Part shown: piece after piece, positions 6,677 through 14,238 of the stretch | Position numbering within the stretch: position 1 is the first letter of the stretch | Layout of the letters: the number at the start of each line of letters is the position of its first letter | Origin: an uncultured Oscillospiraceae bacterium | GTDB taxonomy: Bacteria > Bacillota > Clostridia > Oscillospirales > Oscillospiraceae | DNA length: 19,733 nt | Direction: 5' to 3' | Assembly: GCA_910584835.1 (NCBI GenBank) | Contig: CAJUEG010000047.1 | Span: forward strand, 1-19,733 | Position numbers and translations under genes: made by a program | The notes under the pieces: model-generated | What the model was told of the DNA's origin: nothing | What the model saw: only the letters and a program-made list of their open reading frames with translations | Database searches by the model: none

Positions 6677-7709
6677 TACAAATGATATGAGGCCGGAAGG
6701 GACCTCCTCCGATGGGGAGGAGGTCTTTTCTTCGCCTGTTACAGCAGCGGATGCGCCGGGGAGCGCCCCTCTGGAGACGGCGCCCGTCTCGGACGGGGCA
6801 GGGACATTGACCCTGTGGCTGAACGAGCCCGGTGCGGGCGGCATCTCCTGCGGCGGCTGGGCCGGCTTGGGTCTGCTGACCGGGCTGCTGGCGGCCGGGG
6901 CCGCAGCGGCAGTGTCAGCCCGGCTGCGCCGCCGGAAAAAAGGGGGTCCCGCCCCGGACGCGGGCACGCCCAGGGTGGGGAGCGTTACCGTGGAAAAGCT
7001 CCACGAGCAGGGGGCCCGGTCCGGGCAGCAGGACTGCTTTTTTGTATCCCCGGCGGAGGACGCCGCAGGACTGCTGGCGGTGGTGGCCGACGGCATGGGC
7101 GGCCTGACGGACGGGGACAAGGTGAGCCAGGCGGCGGTGTCCGCCATGGCCCAGGGCTTCTACCGCGCCCAGGGCGCCCCCCGGCAGGTGCTGCTTCAGC
7201 TGGCGGAGCAGGCAAATTCGGCGGTGAACCGCCTTTTAGGCGAGGACAGGGCCTATCGCAGCGGCTCCACCCTCACGGCGGGGCTGATCCGGGACGGGGA
7301 GTTCCACTATCTGTCCATCGGGGACAGCCGCATCTGCCTCTATCGGCAAGGGAACCTCTACCAGCTCAACCGGGAGCACATTTACCGAAACGAGCTGTAC
7401 GTCGGCTATGTGAACGGGGAGGAGACCTTGGAGGGGGCGGCGGGTCACCCTAAGGCGGCGGGGCTGACCAGCTTTCTGGGAATGGGCCGGCTCAAGTATA
7501 TCGACCTGCCCGCCGAGCCGGTGGCGGTGCTGCCGGGGGACCGGTTCATCCTGATGAGCGACGGGGTGTATAACGCCCTTACCCGGCAGGAGCTGTCCGC
7601 CGCCCTGTCCCAAGCCCCGGGGCGGGCGGCCCAGGCGCTGGACGAGGCCATCCGTGCCAAGGGGTACCAGAACCAGGACAACTACACGGCGGTCATTTTA
7701 AACTGCTGA
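6669..7709 (+). CDS. Membrane-anchored PP2C-type protein phosphatase
   Basis: A 346-residue protein. An acidic, Thr/Ser/Pro-rich N-terminal stretch (1-55) precedes one membrane helix (about 61-84). The basic stop RLRRRKK indicates that the C-terminal phosphatase domain is cytosolic. The PP2C domain (about 103-346) shows VADGMGG near 139, SGSTLTAGLI, SIGDSRICLYR, LMSDGVYNAL and DNYTAVIL, which supply the Mn/Mg-binding aspartates. The usual RxxNED opening is diverged to GARSGQQD, keeping only the last Asp. It would remove phosphate from Thr/Ser on the island's own kinases and targets. The start at 6669 overlaps the previous stop. Earlier in-frame codons (from 6618) lie inside the upstream gene. 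The next gene begins 20 bp later. Confidence 0.93.
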   Translation: MPDTNDMRPEGTSSDGEEVFSSPVTAADAPGSAPLETAPVSDGAGTLTLWLNEPGAGGISCGGWAGLGLLTGLLAAGAAAAVSARLRRRKKGGPAPDAGTPRVGSVTVEKLHEQGARSGQQDCFFVSPAEDAAGLLAVVADGMGGLTDGDKVSQAAVSAMAQGFYRAQGAPRQVLLQLAEQANSAVNRLLGEDRAYRSGSTLTAGLIRDGEFHYLSIGDSRICLYRQGNLYQLNREHIYRNELYVGYVNGEETLEGAAGHPKAAGLTSFLGMGRLKYIDLPAEPVAVLPGDRFILMSDGVYNALTRQELSAALSQAPGRAAQALDEAIRAKGYQNQDNYTAVILNC

Positions 7710-7729
7710 TTGGGTCGAGGAGGACGCCT

Positions 7730-8443
7730 ATGCTGGATATCGCGAGCTATACGGACATCGGGGGCCGGGCCCGGAATGAGGACACAGTCCGGCACGCTGC
7801 CCGGGGGGAGGACGCGCTGTGCCTGGTGCTGGCCGACGGCCTGGGGGGCCACGGCGGCGGGGAACTGGCTTCCTCTGCGGCGGCGGAAAGCATCTGCCGG
7901 GGCTGGGATGGGACGGCGGATGTTGAAGCGCTGAAGGCCCTGGTGCAGGAGGCAAACCGCCGGGTACTGGCCATTCAGACCCCCCAGTGCGCCATGAAGA
8001 CCACGGTGACGGTGCTGATCCTGGCGGGGGGACGGGCCGTCTGGGCCCACGCCGGGGACTCCCGGCTGTACTACTTCCGGGACGGAGCGCTGGCCTTCCA
8101 GACCAGGGATCACAGCGCGGCCCAGCTGGGGGTGCTGCTGGGAGACATTACGATGGATCAGATCCGCTTCCATGAGGACCGCAGCCGGGTGCTCCGGGCC
8201 CTGGGACAGGAAGATAAGCTGACGGTGGAGGCCGGCGAGCGGGCGCTGGACAGCGGAAAGCACGCATTCCTGCTGTGCAGCGACGGCTTCTGGGAGTATG
8301 TGCTGGAGCGGGAGATGGAGGAGGATCTGGCCAAATCCGCCGGGCCGGAGGACTGGCTGGAGCGGATGCGCTGGCGGCTGAAGAAGCGGGTCCCGGAGGA
8401 CAACGACAACAACACGGCCGCCGCAGTGTGGTGGTCCAAGTAG
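7730..8443 (+). CDS. Soluble PP2C-type protein phosphatase
   Basis: A 237-residue cytosolic phosphatase of the PrpC/Stp type, close to the minimal family length of about 240. All metal-binding motifs are visible: ARNED (14-18), LADGLGGHGGGE (from 34), AHAGDSRLYYF, LLCSDGFWEYV and a final DNNTAAAVWW. It removes phosphate from Ser/Thr and is the classic partner of Hanks-type kinases. There is no membrane helix, unlike the neighbouring phosphatase. It lies 20 bp after the first PP2C gene, with GAGGAGGACGCCT before the ATG, and 20 bp before the protease gene. The two phosphatases are too different to be a recent duplication. Confidence 0.95.
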   Translation: MLDIASYTDIGGRARNEDTVRHAARGEDALCLVLADGLGGHGGGELASSAAAESICRGWDGTADVEALKALVQEANRRVLAIQTPQCAMKTTVTVLILAGGRAVWAHAGDSRLYYFRDGALAFQTRDHSAAQLGVLLGDITMDQIRFHEDRSRVLRALGQEDKLTVEAGERALDSGKHAFLLCSDGFWEYVLEREMEEDLAKSAGPEDWLERMRWRLKKRVPEDNDNNTAAAVWWSK

Positions 8444-8463
8444 AGAAAGGGGAGGAGAACGAT

Positions 8464-9768
8464 ATGAAAAAAAGATTTATGAGCTGGGTGCTGGCGGGGG
8501 CGCTGGCCCTTTCGTGCCTGATCGGGGCGGCCCATGCCGCGCCCGCCGCGAATAATGCGGCCGGCAGCAGGAGCGGCGTGGTGCGGGTGATCGCCCTGCG
8601 CCCGGACGGGTATTATGCTCTGGGTTCCGCCTTTGCCGTGGGTGAGGCGGGAAAGGAGACGGATGTTTTTGTCACAAACGACCATGTGATCTATGACACC
8701 TATGTGGGTGAGTCCGGCCAGGTGATGGCGCTTCCGGCGGTGAGCGTGTGGATTCTGAAATCCAGCATTGCGCTGAACCCGGTGACTGGGTTGGATACCA
8801 GCCAGGCCATCCCCTGCGAGGTTCTGTACGCCGCAGAGACAGGCTACCCGGATATGGCCATACTCCGGGCGGCGGAACCCGTACCGGGCCGCACGGCACT
8901 GCCCCTGCTTGCGGACGAATCCGCTGTCGAGGTGGGTGACCGGGTGTACGCGCTGGGCTATCCGGGAACCTCCGACGAGGTGGAGGCGGGCATCTATGGC
9001 GAACGGACCGTGGCCGGGGTGGAGGACGTTACCATCACCAGCGGCATAGTCTCCCGGTTTACCACCGCCGCCACCTTTGGCAATACCCGTATCATCCAGC
9101 ACGACGCCACCATCAACCACGGCAACTCCGGCGGGCCGCTCATTAATGAAGACGGCGCGGTGGTGGGCATCAACACATATGGTCTGGGCCAGGACACCTC
9201 AACCGGGGATGTGAGCAGTTACTACAGCGTGCGCGTCCAATATGTCATTGATAAGCTGGACGAGCTGGGCATCGCCTACAGCACATATCCCACATCCGGC
9301 GGGGGCGCCCTCATCATTGCGGCAGCTGCTGCGGCTGCGGTCATCGCCGTCATTGCCGTCGTGGTTGTGATACTGGCCCGCAAACGCAGGGGCGGCCCAC
9401 AAACGGCGGCAGCTCCCGTATCCGGCCCCGCACCGGCGCAGGAGCTGCGCATCCAGGGACAGAGCGGCACGTTTGCCGGGCGCCGGTTTGCCATAAACGG
9501 CCAGGTGTGCATCGGCAGGGACCCGGCCGCAAACGACCTGGTTTACCCCGACGGGACCCCCGGCATCAGCGGGCGGCACTGTGTGGTCACGCTCTCCGGC
9601 GGCCAGGCAGCGCTGACCGACCTGGGCTCCAGCTACGGCACGTTCCTGGCCGGAGGGCAGAAACTGGTCCCCAACCAGCCCGTACCCCTGCGCCTGGGAG
9701 ACCGCTTCTATCTCGGCACTGAGAAGGAGAGCTTCGTCATCACCGGCAAGGGAGGCAGCTTGACATGA
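8464..9768 (+). CDS. Exported trypsin-like serine protease with cytosolic FHA domain
   Basis: A 434-residue fusion. A signal peptide (1-25, AHA/AP cleavage) is followed by an HtrA/trypsin-like domain (about 35-270) with His74 in TNDHVIYD, Asp130 in YPDMAIL and Ser222 in HGNSGGPL. A membrane helix (281-305) ends in RKRRGG. The C-terminal FHA domain (330-430) carries GR (351-352) and SGRH (369-372). There is no PDZ domain, which HtrA proteases usually have. The protease should therefore lie outside the membrane and the phosphothreonine reader inside. If the signal peptide is cleaved, a single helix still anchors it. The start at 8464 gives the signal peptide and follows GGGGAGGAG; a longer frame from 8275 overlaps the PP2C gene. 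It shares a 4-bp ATGA overlap with the kinase gene. Confidence 0.94.
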   Translation: MKKRFMSWVLAGALALSCLIGAAHAAPAANNAAGSRSGVVRVIALRPDGYYALGSAFAVGEAGKETDVFVTNDHVIYDTYVGESGQVMALPAVSVWILKSSIALNPVTGLDTSQAIPCEVLYAAETGYPDMAILRAAEPVPGRTALPLLADESAVEVGDRVYALGYPGTSDEVEAGIYGERTVAGVEDVTITSGIVSRFTTAATFGNTRIIQHDATINHGNSGGPLINEDGAVVGINTYGLGQDTSTGDVSSYYSVRVQYVIDKLDELGIAYSTYPTSGGGALIIAAAAAAAVIAVIAVVVVILARKRRGGPQTAAAPVSGPAPAQELRIQGQSGTFAGRRFAINGQVCIGRDPAANDLVYPDGTPGISGRHCVVTLSGGQAALTDLGSSYGTFLAGGQKLVPNQPVPLRLGDRFYLGTEKESFVITGKGGSLT

Positions 9769-10856
9769 TCGTGAAGCGCTTGGGGCTGTGTCCCAGCTGC
9801 ATGCAGAGCTCCGAAGGGGGGGAACGCTGCTCCCACTGCGGCGGCGACCTGAACCGGGAAAACCCGGACTTCCTGCTTCCGGTGGGCACCGTCCTGCTGA
9901 AGCCGGGGCTCCCGTCCTACAGGGGCTATCAGGTGGGCGCGGTTCTGGGCCAGGGGGGCTTCGGCGCGACGTACATCGGACAGGAGGGCGCGGCGGGACG
10001 CCGGGTGGCGATCAAGGAGTATTTTCCCTCCCGGTGCGCCCGGCGATCAGGGGACGGCCATACGGTGGAACCCCTGCCCGGCATGGACGAGGTCTATGAG
10101 GGCGGGCGGTACAGCTTCGTCAAGGAGGCCCGAGTGCTATCGGAGCTGGAGGGGATGCCCTCGGTGGTCCAGGCCCTGGCATATCTGGAGACCAATAACA
10201 CCGCCTACCTTGTGATGGAGTATTTGGACGGCACGCCGCTGCACCGCATGGTAGACCCCAAGACTGGAAAACGAATTCCCGCGGAAAAGCTGCTGCCGCC
10301 GCTGAAGGGACTGCTGTATGACATCGGCCTGCTCCATGAGAAAATGGTAATTCACCGGGATATTGCCCCGGACAACATCATGTGGATGCCGGACGGCTCC
10401 CTGAAGCTGCTGGACTTCGGCAGCGCCCGCTCCATGGAGGACGGCAAATCCATGACCGTCATGCTCAAGCACGGCTTTGCCCCGGTGGAGCAATACCAGA
10501 GCCGCGGACAGGGCACCTATACCGACGTGTACGCCATGGCCGCCACCATCTATTACTGCCTGACCGCCACGGTGCCGGTGCAGTCCACCGAACGCCTGCT
10601 GGGCGGCGAGTCGGCCAAGCTCACGCGGCCCACCGCCCTGGGCGTGGCGCTGGCGCCGGAGGAGGAGGAAGCCCTGCTGTGGGGGCTGGAGGTACTCCCC
10701 CAGGCCAGGCCACAGACCATGGGCGAGTTCGCCCGGCGGCTGTTCCCGGACCTGACGCCCCGGCTGACGTCCGACGCCCCGTTTGAGGCTCCGCCGCCCC
10801 GGCCCAGCCTGTGGCGGCGGCTGCTGGCCCTGCTGGGGGGCAATGCAAATAAGTGA
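9765..10856 (+). CDS. Zinc-ribbon Ser/Thr protein kinase, soluble
   Basis: A 363-residue Hanks-type kinase. It begins with a zinc ribbon (Cys9, 12, 22, 25). The kinase domain spans about 55-315, with the glycine loop GQGGFG (62-67), Lys84 in VAIKEYFP, Glu121 in FVKEAR, catalytic Asp199 in HRDIAPDN, LLDFG (Asp217) and an APVEQY segment in place of the usual APE. The Lys that normally follows two residues after the catalytic Asp is Ala201. No membrane helix is seen, although the C-terminal tail LWRRLLALLGG could be amphipathic. It is coupled to the protease gene by a 4-bp overlap. It most likely phosphorylates Thr residues in the island's proteins. Family is certain; targets are inferred. Confidence 0.95.
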   Translation: MIVKRLGLCPSCMQSSEGGERCSHCGGDLNRENPDFLLPVGTVLLKPGLPSYRGYQVGAVLGQGGFGATYIGQEGAAGRRVAIKEYFPSRCARRSGDGHTVEPLPGMDEVYEGGRYSFVKEARVLSELEGMPSVVQALAYLETNNTAYLVMEYLDGTPLHRMVDPKTGKRIPAEKLLPPLKGLLYDIGLLHEKMVIHRDIAPDNIMWMPDGSLKLLDFGSARSMEDGKSMTVMLKHGFAPVEQYQSRGQGTYTDVYAMAATIYYCLTATVPVQSTERLLGGESAKLTRPTALGVALAPEEEEALLWGLEVLPQARPQTMGEFARRLFPDLTPRLTSDAPFEAPPPRPSLWRRLLALLGGNANK

Positions 10857-10878
10857 TGCAAAACGGGGCGCATGGGGT

Positions 10879-10884
10879 TATAAT
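10879..10884 (+). promoter_or_regulatory. Possible internal promoter (-10 box) before the receptor kinase
   Basis: A perfect TATAAT lies 29 nt before the receptor kinase ATG, in the only sizeable gap (57 bp) between the closely spaced genes. The -35 region is poor; the best is ATGCAA/TGCAAA at about 10856-10862. It may give the receptor kinase some separate expression. Confidence 0.45.
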
Positions 10885-10913
10885 GAAATCTGTACAGAGA
10901 GAAGGTGAGCCGG

Positions 10914-13900
10914 ATGGAACATAAATTCTGCCCCTACTGCATGGCCCCCGTGGAGGACGGAAAACCCTGCGGGGCCTGCGGACTGACCCAGGGCAGCTAC
11001 ACGCCGTCCCCCCACCACCTGCCGCCGGGTACGGTGCTGAAGGAGCGCTATCTGGTGGGCCGGGTGCTGGGGGAGGGCGGCTTTGGCATCACCTACATCG
11101 GCTGTGATCTGCAGTTGGAGCTGAAGGTGGCCATCAAGGAGTATTTTCCCACAGACAAGGCCAGCCGGGTGGCTCAGGCGTCCCTGGACGTGGCCAGCTA
11201 CACCGGCGCGGCGGGGGTCAATTACGGCAAAGGGCTGAAAAAATTTCTGCAGGAGGCCCGGACCATTGCCCGAATGGACAAACAGCCGGTGATCGTCAAC
11301 GTCCGGGATTTCTTTGAGGCCAACCACACCGCCTACATCGTCATGGAGTATGTGGAGGGCACCACCTTCAAAGACCTGGTGGAGCAGCGGGGCGGGCGCA
11401 TCCCGGCCGGGGAGCTTCTCTATCTCATTGAGCCGCTGTTCTTTGCCCTGAAGGAGATGCACGGCAACGGACTGATCCACCGGGACATCAGCCCGGAAAA
11501 CCTGATGATCGAAAAGGGCGCGGTGCGCCTGCTGGACTTCGGCTGTGCCAGAGAGTCCGCCGACGGCGGCAACACCCTGACCATCGCCCTCAAGCACGGC
11601 TACGCCCCGGTGGAACAGTATCAGAGCAAGGGACAAGGCCCGTGGACGGACGTGTATGCCCTGTCGGCCACGATTTACTACTGCCTCACGGGCAGAAAGC
11701 CGCCCCAGGCCATGGACCGGCTGGTGGAGGACGAGCTGATCCCGCCCCGAAAGCTGGGGGTGGACTTGACCCAGCGGCAGGAGCAAGCCCTGCTGCACGG
11801 CATGGGCGTGCCCCCTAAGCGCAGGTTCCAGAGTATGGAGGAATTCCGCACCGCGCTGTATGAGGGGTTTGTTCCCGGCATGGCGGAGAAGGGCGCCGGC
11901 GGCGCAGAGCCTGCCGGTACCGCTGACGGGGCGGATACCGGCGGGGCGGGCGGGGGAGAGAAAACGGTGGAGGCGGGCGGTGCGGGGGACGAACCCGCGC
12001 CCTCCTTTGATCTGATGGCGTGGCTGAAACAAAACAAGCTGCCGGCGGGAGGCATTGCCGCGGCGCTGGCGCTGGTTATCCTGCTGGCGGCGGTGCTGCC
12101 CAGGCTGCTGGGGCCATCCGGCGTGGGCGGCCCCGAGCCAACCCACATGGTTGAGCCGTCAAACGGGGCGGAGAGCGCACCCCCCGTCCAGGAGCCCACC
12201 CTTGCCCCCGGCGTGGACAGCCTGGCCCGGTTTATGGAGACGGTGGAGTGGCTGCGGCTGGATGACGCGGAGATTGACGGGGCCGAGCTGCGTTCCAGGC
12301 TGGACGGGCTGCCCATCGACGGGCTGTTCGCCGACGCCGTCCATGTGACCACGCTGGCGGAGCTGGACAAGGCCTTGAACCAGGCGGACAAACCCATTAT
12401 CATTGACGGGGATATCGATTTCTCGCTGGCCAACGACGGCAATCGGTACATCTACCACCTGCCCGTCCTCATCAGCGAGGGCGTGACCGTCACCGGGGCG
12501 TGGCAGGACTACGACAGGTACGAGAACGTCCCCATAAACGCGGATGGCTGCTGGACGGTGGACGGGGGCATCCTCATCAACCGCGGCACCATGCGGGGCA
12601 GGGTCACTATGGGCGACTGGGACAACGACGGCGTGACGAGCACCAACGTGCTGCTCAACTACGGCGTCATGTATTCCGACCTGGGCGCCGGGTACGACAA
12701 TGACAGCTATAACGTGGTGGTCAACCTGGGCACCATGGGCATCCCCGCAAGCCAGTACCGGCAGACCAGCTTCTATAACTTGGGCACCCTCCTCCATGGG
12801 ACCATCGTCCCGGAGGGGGAGACGCCTCTGGTCACCACGGAGTTGGGCGGGGACTATTTCATCGACATCCTCGGCAGCTACTTCTACAACGGCGGCGAGA
12901 TCGTGCTGGAGGGCTCCAGCACCGAAAAACGCAGCCGGATCGATGTGGCGGACACCGGCCGGTTTGTCAACGCCGGCGCCATCCGGCTGGGGAACTACGG
13001 CGAGATCAATAACCACGCCACCCTGCTGAACTACGGCGAGATCACCGCCACGGAAAGAACCGGGCAGGTGAACAACGAGGGCTGGCTGTGGAACACCGGG
13101 CCGGACTGCGCGCTGGATGCGGCCCACTGCAGCAACGTGGGCGTCGTCCAGGCCGGCCCGGAGACGCCGGTGAACCTGTCCGCCGTCCAGGACGGCGGGG
13201 GCGGCGCGGTGCTCCCCTTTGGATGGTACGGCGGGTGGGACGAACCGGCGGACGTCCAGCTCGTGTCCAGCGAGGAGGAATTTTATGCGGCCCTGGAGGA
13301 TCGAAGCTGCGCGCTGATCGGTTTTGGTCCCGGCACTTCGCTGACGCTGACCGAGGATTTAATCCTCACCAAGGGCCTTGCCCTGCCCTATGACGCATCC
13401 CTGACCATGGAGGGCGCCAGCCTGACGGTGGCGGGGGAAGACGGGTATCTGTACGCCGATGGACCCATTGACCTGCGGGGCGGCGTGTTCACCGTCCGGG
13501 ACGAGGCAGTGGCGGCGGTGAGCGAGCTGCGGGACTGCGGCGGACTGACCGTCAGGAACATGGGCTACCTGATGCTCCGCAGCGGCCTGCGGCCCAACGA
13601 CGGCGCGGAGATCCAGCTGTCTGACGCCCGCTATCTGTGCGGCATCGGGCCGCTGGAGCTGCATGGGGTCCGGGTGAGCGTGGACGGCGGTTTGCTGCGC
13701 GGCGCCGGCAGAGTGGAGCTGTACGGCTGCACGGTGGACATTGGCGAACAAGGCGGGTTCCTGACAAGCAGCAGTGGGCTGTACTTTGATCCGGATACCG
13801 TGATCACCAACAACTACGGCGATTTGAATTTCAACGGCTGGGACGCCCAGGAATTTGCGTGCCGGCTCACCAACTACGGCCATCTGTCGATGAATAACCA

Positions 13901-14087
13901 GGTGGTCATCAGCGGAACCCTGGTCAATGAAGGGCATCTGACCATCTGGGGCGGCAGGGACGTCTTAGTTCGGGTGTCCGGCTCCCTGGAAAACCACGGG
14001 ACCGTGGAGTTCTACCAGGGCGGACGGTTCCAGCCCTGGGCGGCGGGGACGGTCACCGGCGTGCCGGAACAATACGTGGCGGACTGA
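10914..14087 (+). CDS. Receptor-type Ser/Thr kinase with repeat-rich ectodomain
   Basis: A 1057-residue transmembrane kinase. It starts with a zinc ribbon (Cys6, 9, 19, 22). The kinase domain (about 46-305) has GEGGFG (53-58), Lys75 in VAIKEYFP, Glu114, Asp191 in HRDISPEN and Asp208 in LLDFG. The catalytic-loop Lys is Ser193. A low-complexity Gly/Ala/Glu linker leads to one membrane helix at about 377-396. The remaining 660 residues should lie outside the cell. They form short repeats such as LLNYGVM, VVNLGTM, FYNLGTL, FVNAGAI, LTNYGHL and LVNEGHL, typical of a right-handed parallel beta-helix. Two modules begin with similar strands at about 476 and 780. GAAGGTGA precedes the ATG at 10914; an in-frame GTG lies three codons upstream. 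It probably senses an envelope or surface ligand; the ligand is unknown. Confidence 0.95.
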   Translation: MEHKFCPYCMAPVEDGKPCGACGLTQGSYTPSPHHLPPGTVLKERYLVGRVLGEGGFGITYIGCDLQLELKVAIKEYFPTDKASRVAQASLDVASYTGAAGVNYGKGLKKFLQEARTIARMDKQPVIVNVRDFFEANHTAYIVMEYVEGTTFKDLVEQRGGRIPAGELLYLIEPLFFALKEMHGNGLIHRDISPENLMIEKGAVRLLDFGCARESADGGNTLTIALKHGYAPVEQYQSKGQGPWTDVYALSATIYYCLTGRKPPQAMDRLVEDELIPPRKLGVDLTQRQEQALLHGMGVPPKRRFQSMEEFRTALYEGFVPGMAEKGAGGAEPAGTADGADTGGAGGGEKTVEAGGAGDEPAPSFDLMAWLKQNKLPAGGIAAALALVILLAAVLPRLLGPSGVGGPEPTHMVEPSNGAESAPPVQEPTLAPGVDSLARFMETVEWLRLDDAEIDGAELRSRLDGLPIDGLFADAVHVTTLAELDKALNQADKPIIIDGDIDFSLANDGNRYIYHLPVLISEGVTVTGAWQDYDRYENVPINADGCWTVDGGILINRGTMRGRVTMGDWDNDGVTSTNVLLNYGVMYSDLGAGYDNDSYNVVVNLGTMGIPASQYRQTSFYNLGTLLHGTIVPEGETPLVTTELGGDYFIDILGSYFYNGGEIVLEGSSTEKRSRIDVADTGRFVNAGAIRLGNYGEINNHATLLNYGEITATERTGQVNNEGWLWNTGPDCALDAAHCSNVGVVQAGPETPVNLSAVQDGGGGAVLPFGWYGGWDEPADVQLVSSEEEFYAALEDRSCALIGFGPGTSLTLTEDLILTKGLALPYDASLTMEGASLTVAGEDGYLYADGPIDLRGGVFTVRDEAVAAVSELRDCGGLTVRNMGYLMLRSGLRPNDGAEIQLSDARYLCGIGPLELHGVRVSVDGGLLRGAGRVELYGCTVDIGEQGGFLTSSSGLYFDPDTVITNNYGDLNFNGWDAQEFACRLTNYGHLSMNNQVVISGTLVNEGHLTIWGGRDVLVRVSGSLENHGTVEFYQGGRFQPWAAGTVTGVPEQYVAD

Positions 14088-14099
14088 ACAGGCAAACAA

Positions 14100-14127
14100 G
14101 CGCCCCCGGCTTCTCAGCCGGGGGCGC
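14100..14127 (-). terminator. GC-rich hairpin between convergent genes
   Basis: Eleven-bp arms (GCGCCCCCGGC and its complement) enclose a 6-nt loop. On the minus strand the stem is followed by TTGTTTG, so it would end the converging unrecognised gene better than the receptor kinase. The plus side has no T run. The 111 bp between this hairpin and the next stop codon hold nothing else I can support. Confidence 0.55.
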
Positions 14128-14238
14128 GCTATGCTGTCACGCTTCGCCTGTTCGCGACGCGCGGCTTCACTCCGTCTCGGGCCGGCCTCTGGGGCTGCGG
14201 CCCCATCGCCCGTCCTCGCTGGGCTCCATCCGCGCTGC

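Noticed and set aside
6020..7147. 375-codon minus-strand open frame across the FHA and PP2C genes
   Set aside because: Ala/Pro/Gly-rich and spans two genuine coupled genes on the other strand.
10878..13127. Two long minus-strand frames opposite the receptor kinase
   Set aside because: They mirror the kinase and repeat regions. The compositional bias and lack of motifs mark them as shadows.
5356..14087. Type VI or type VII secretion locus
   Set aside because: Kinase, phosphatase and FHA genes occur in such loci, but no sheath, tube, EssC-like ATPase or WXG100 gene is present.
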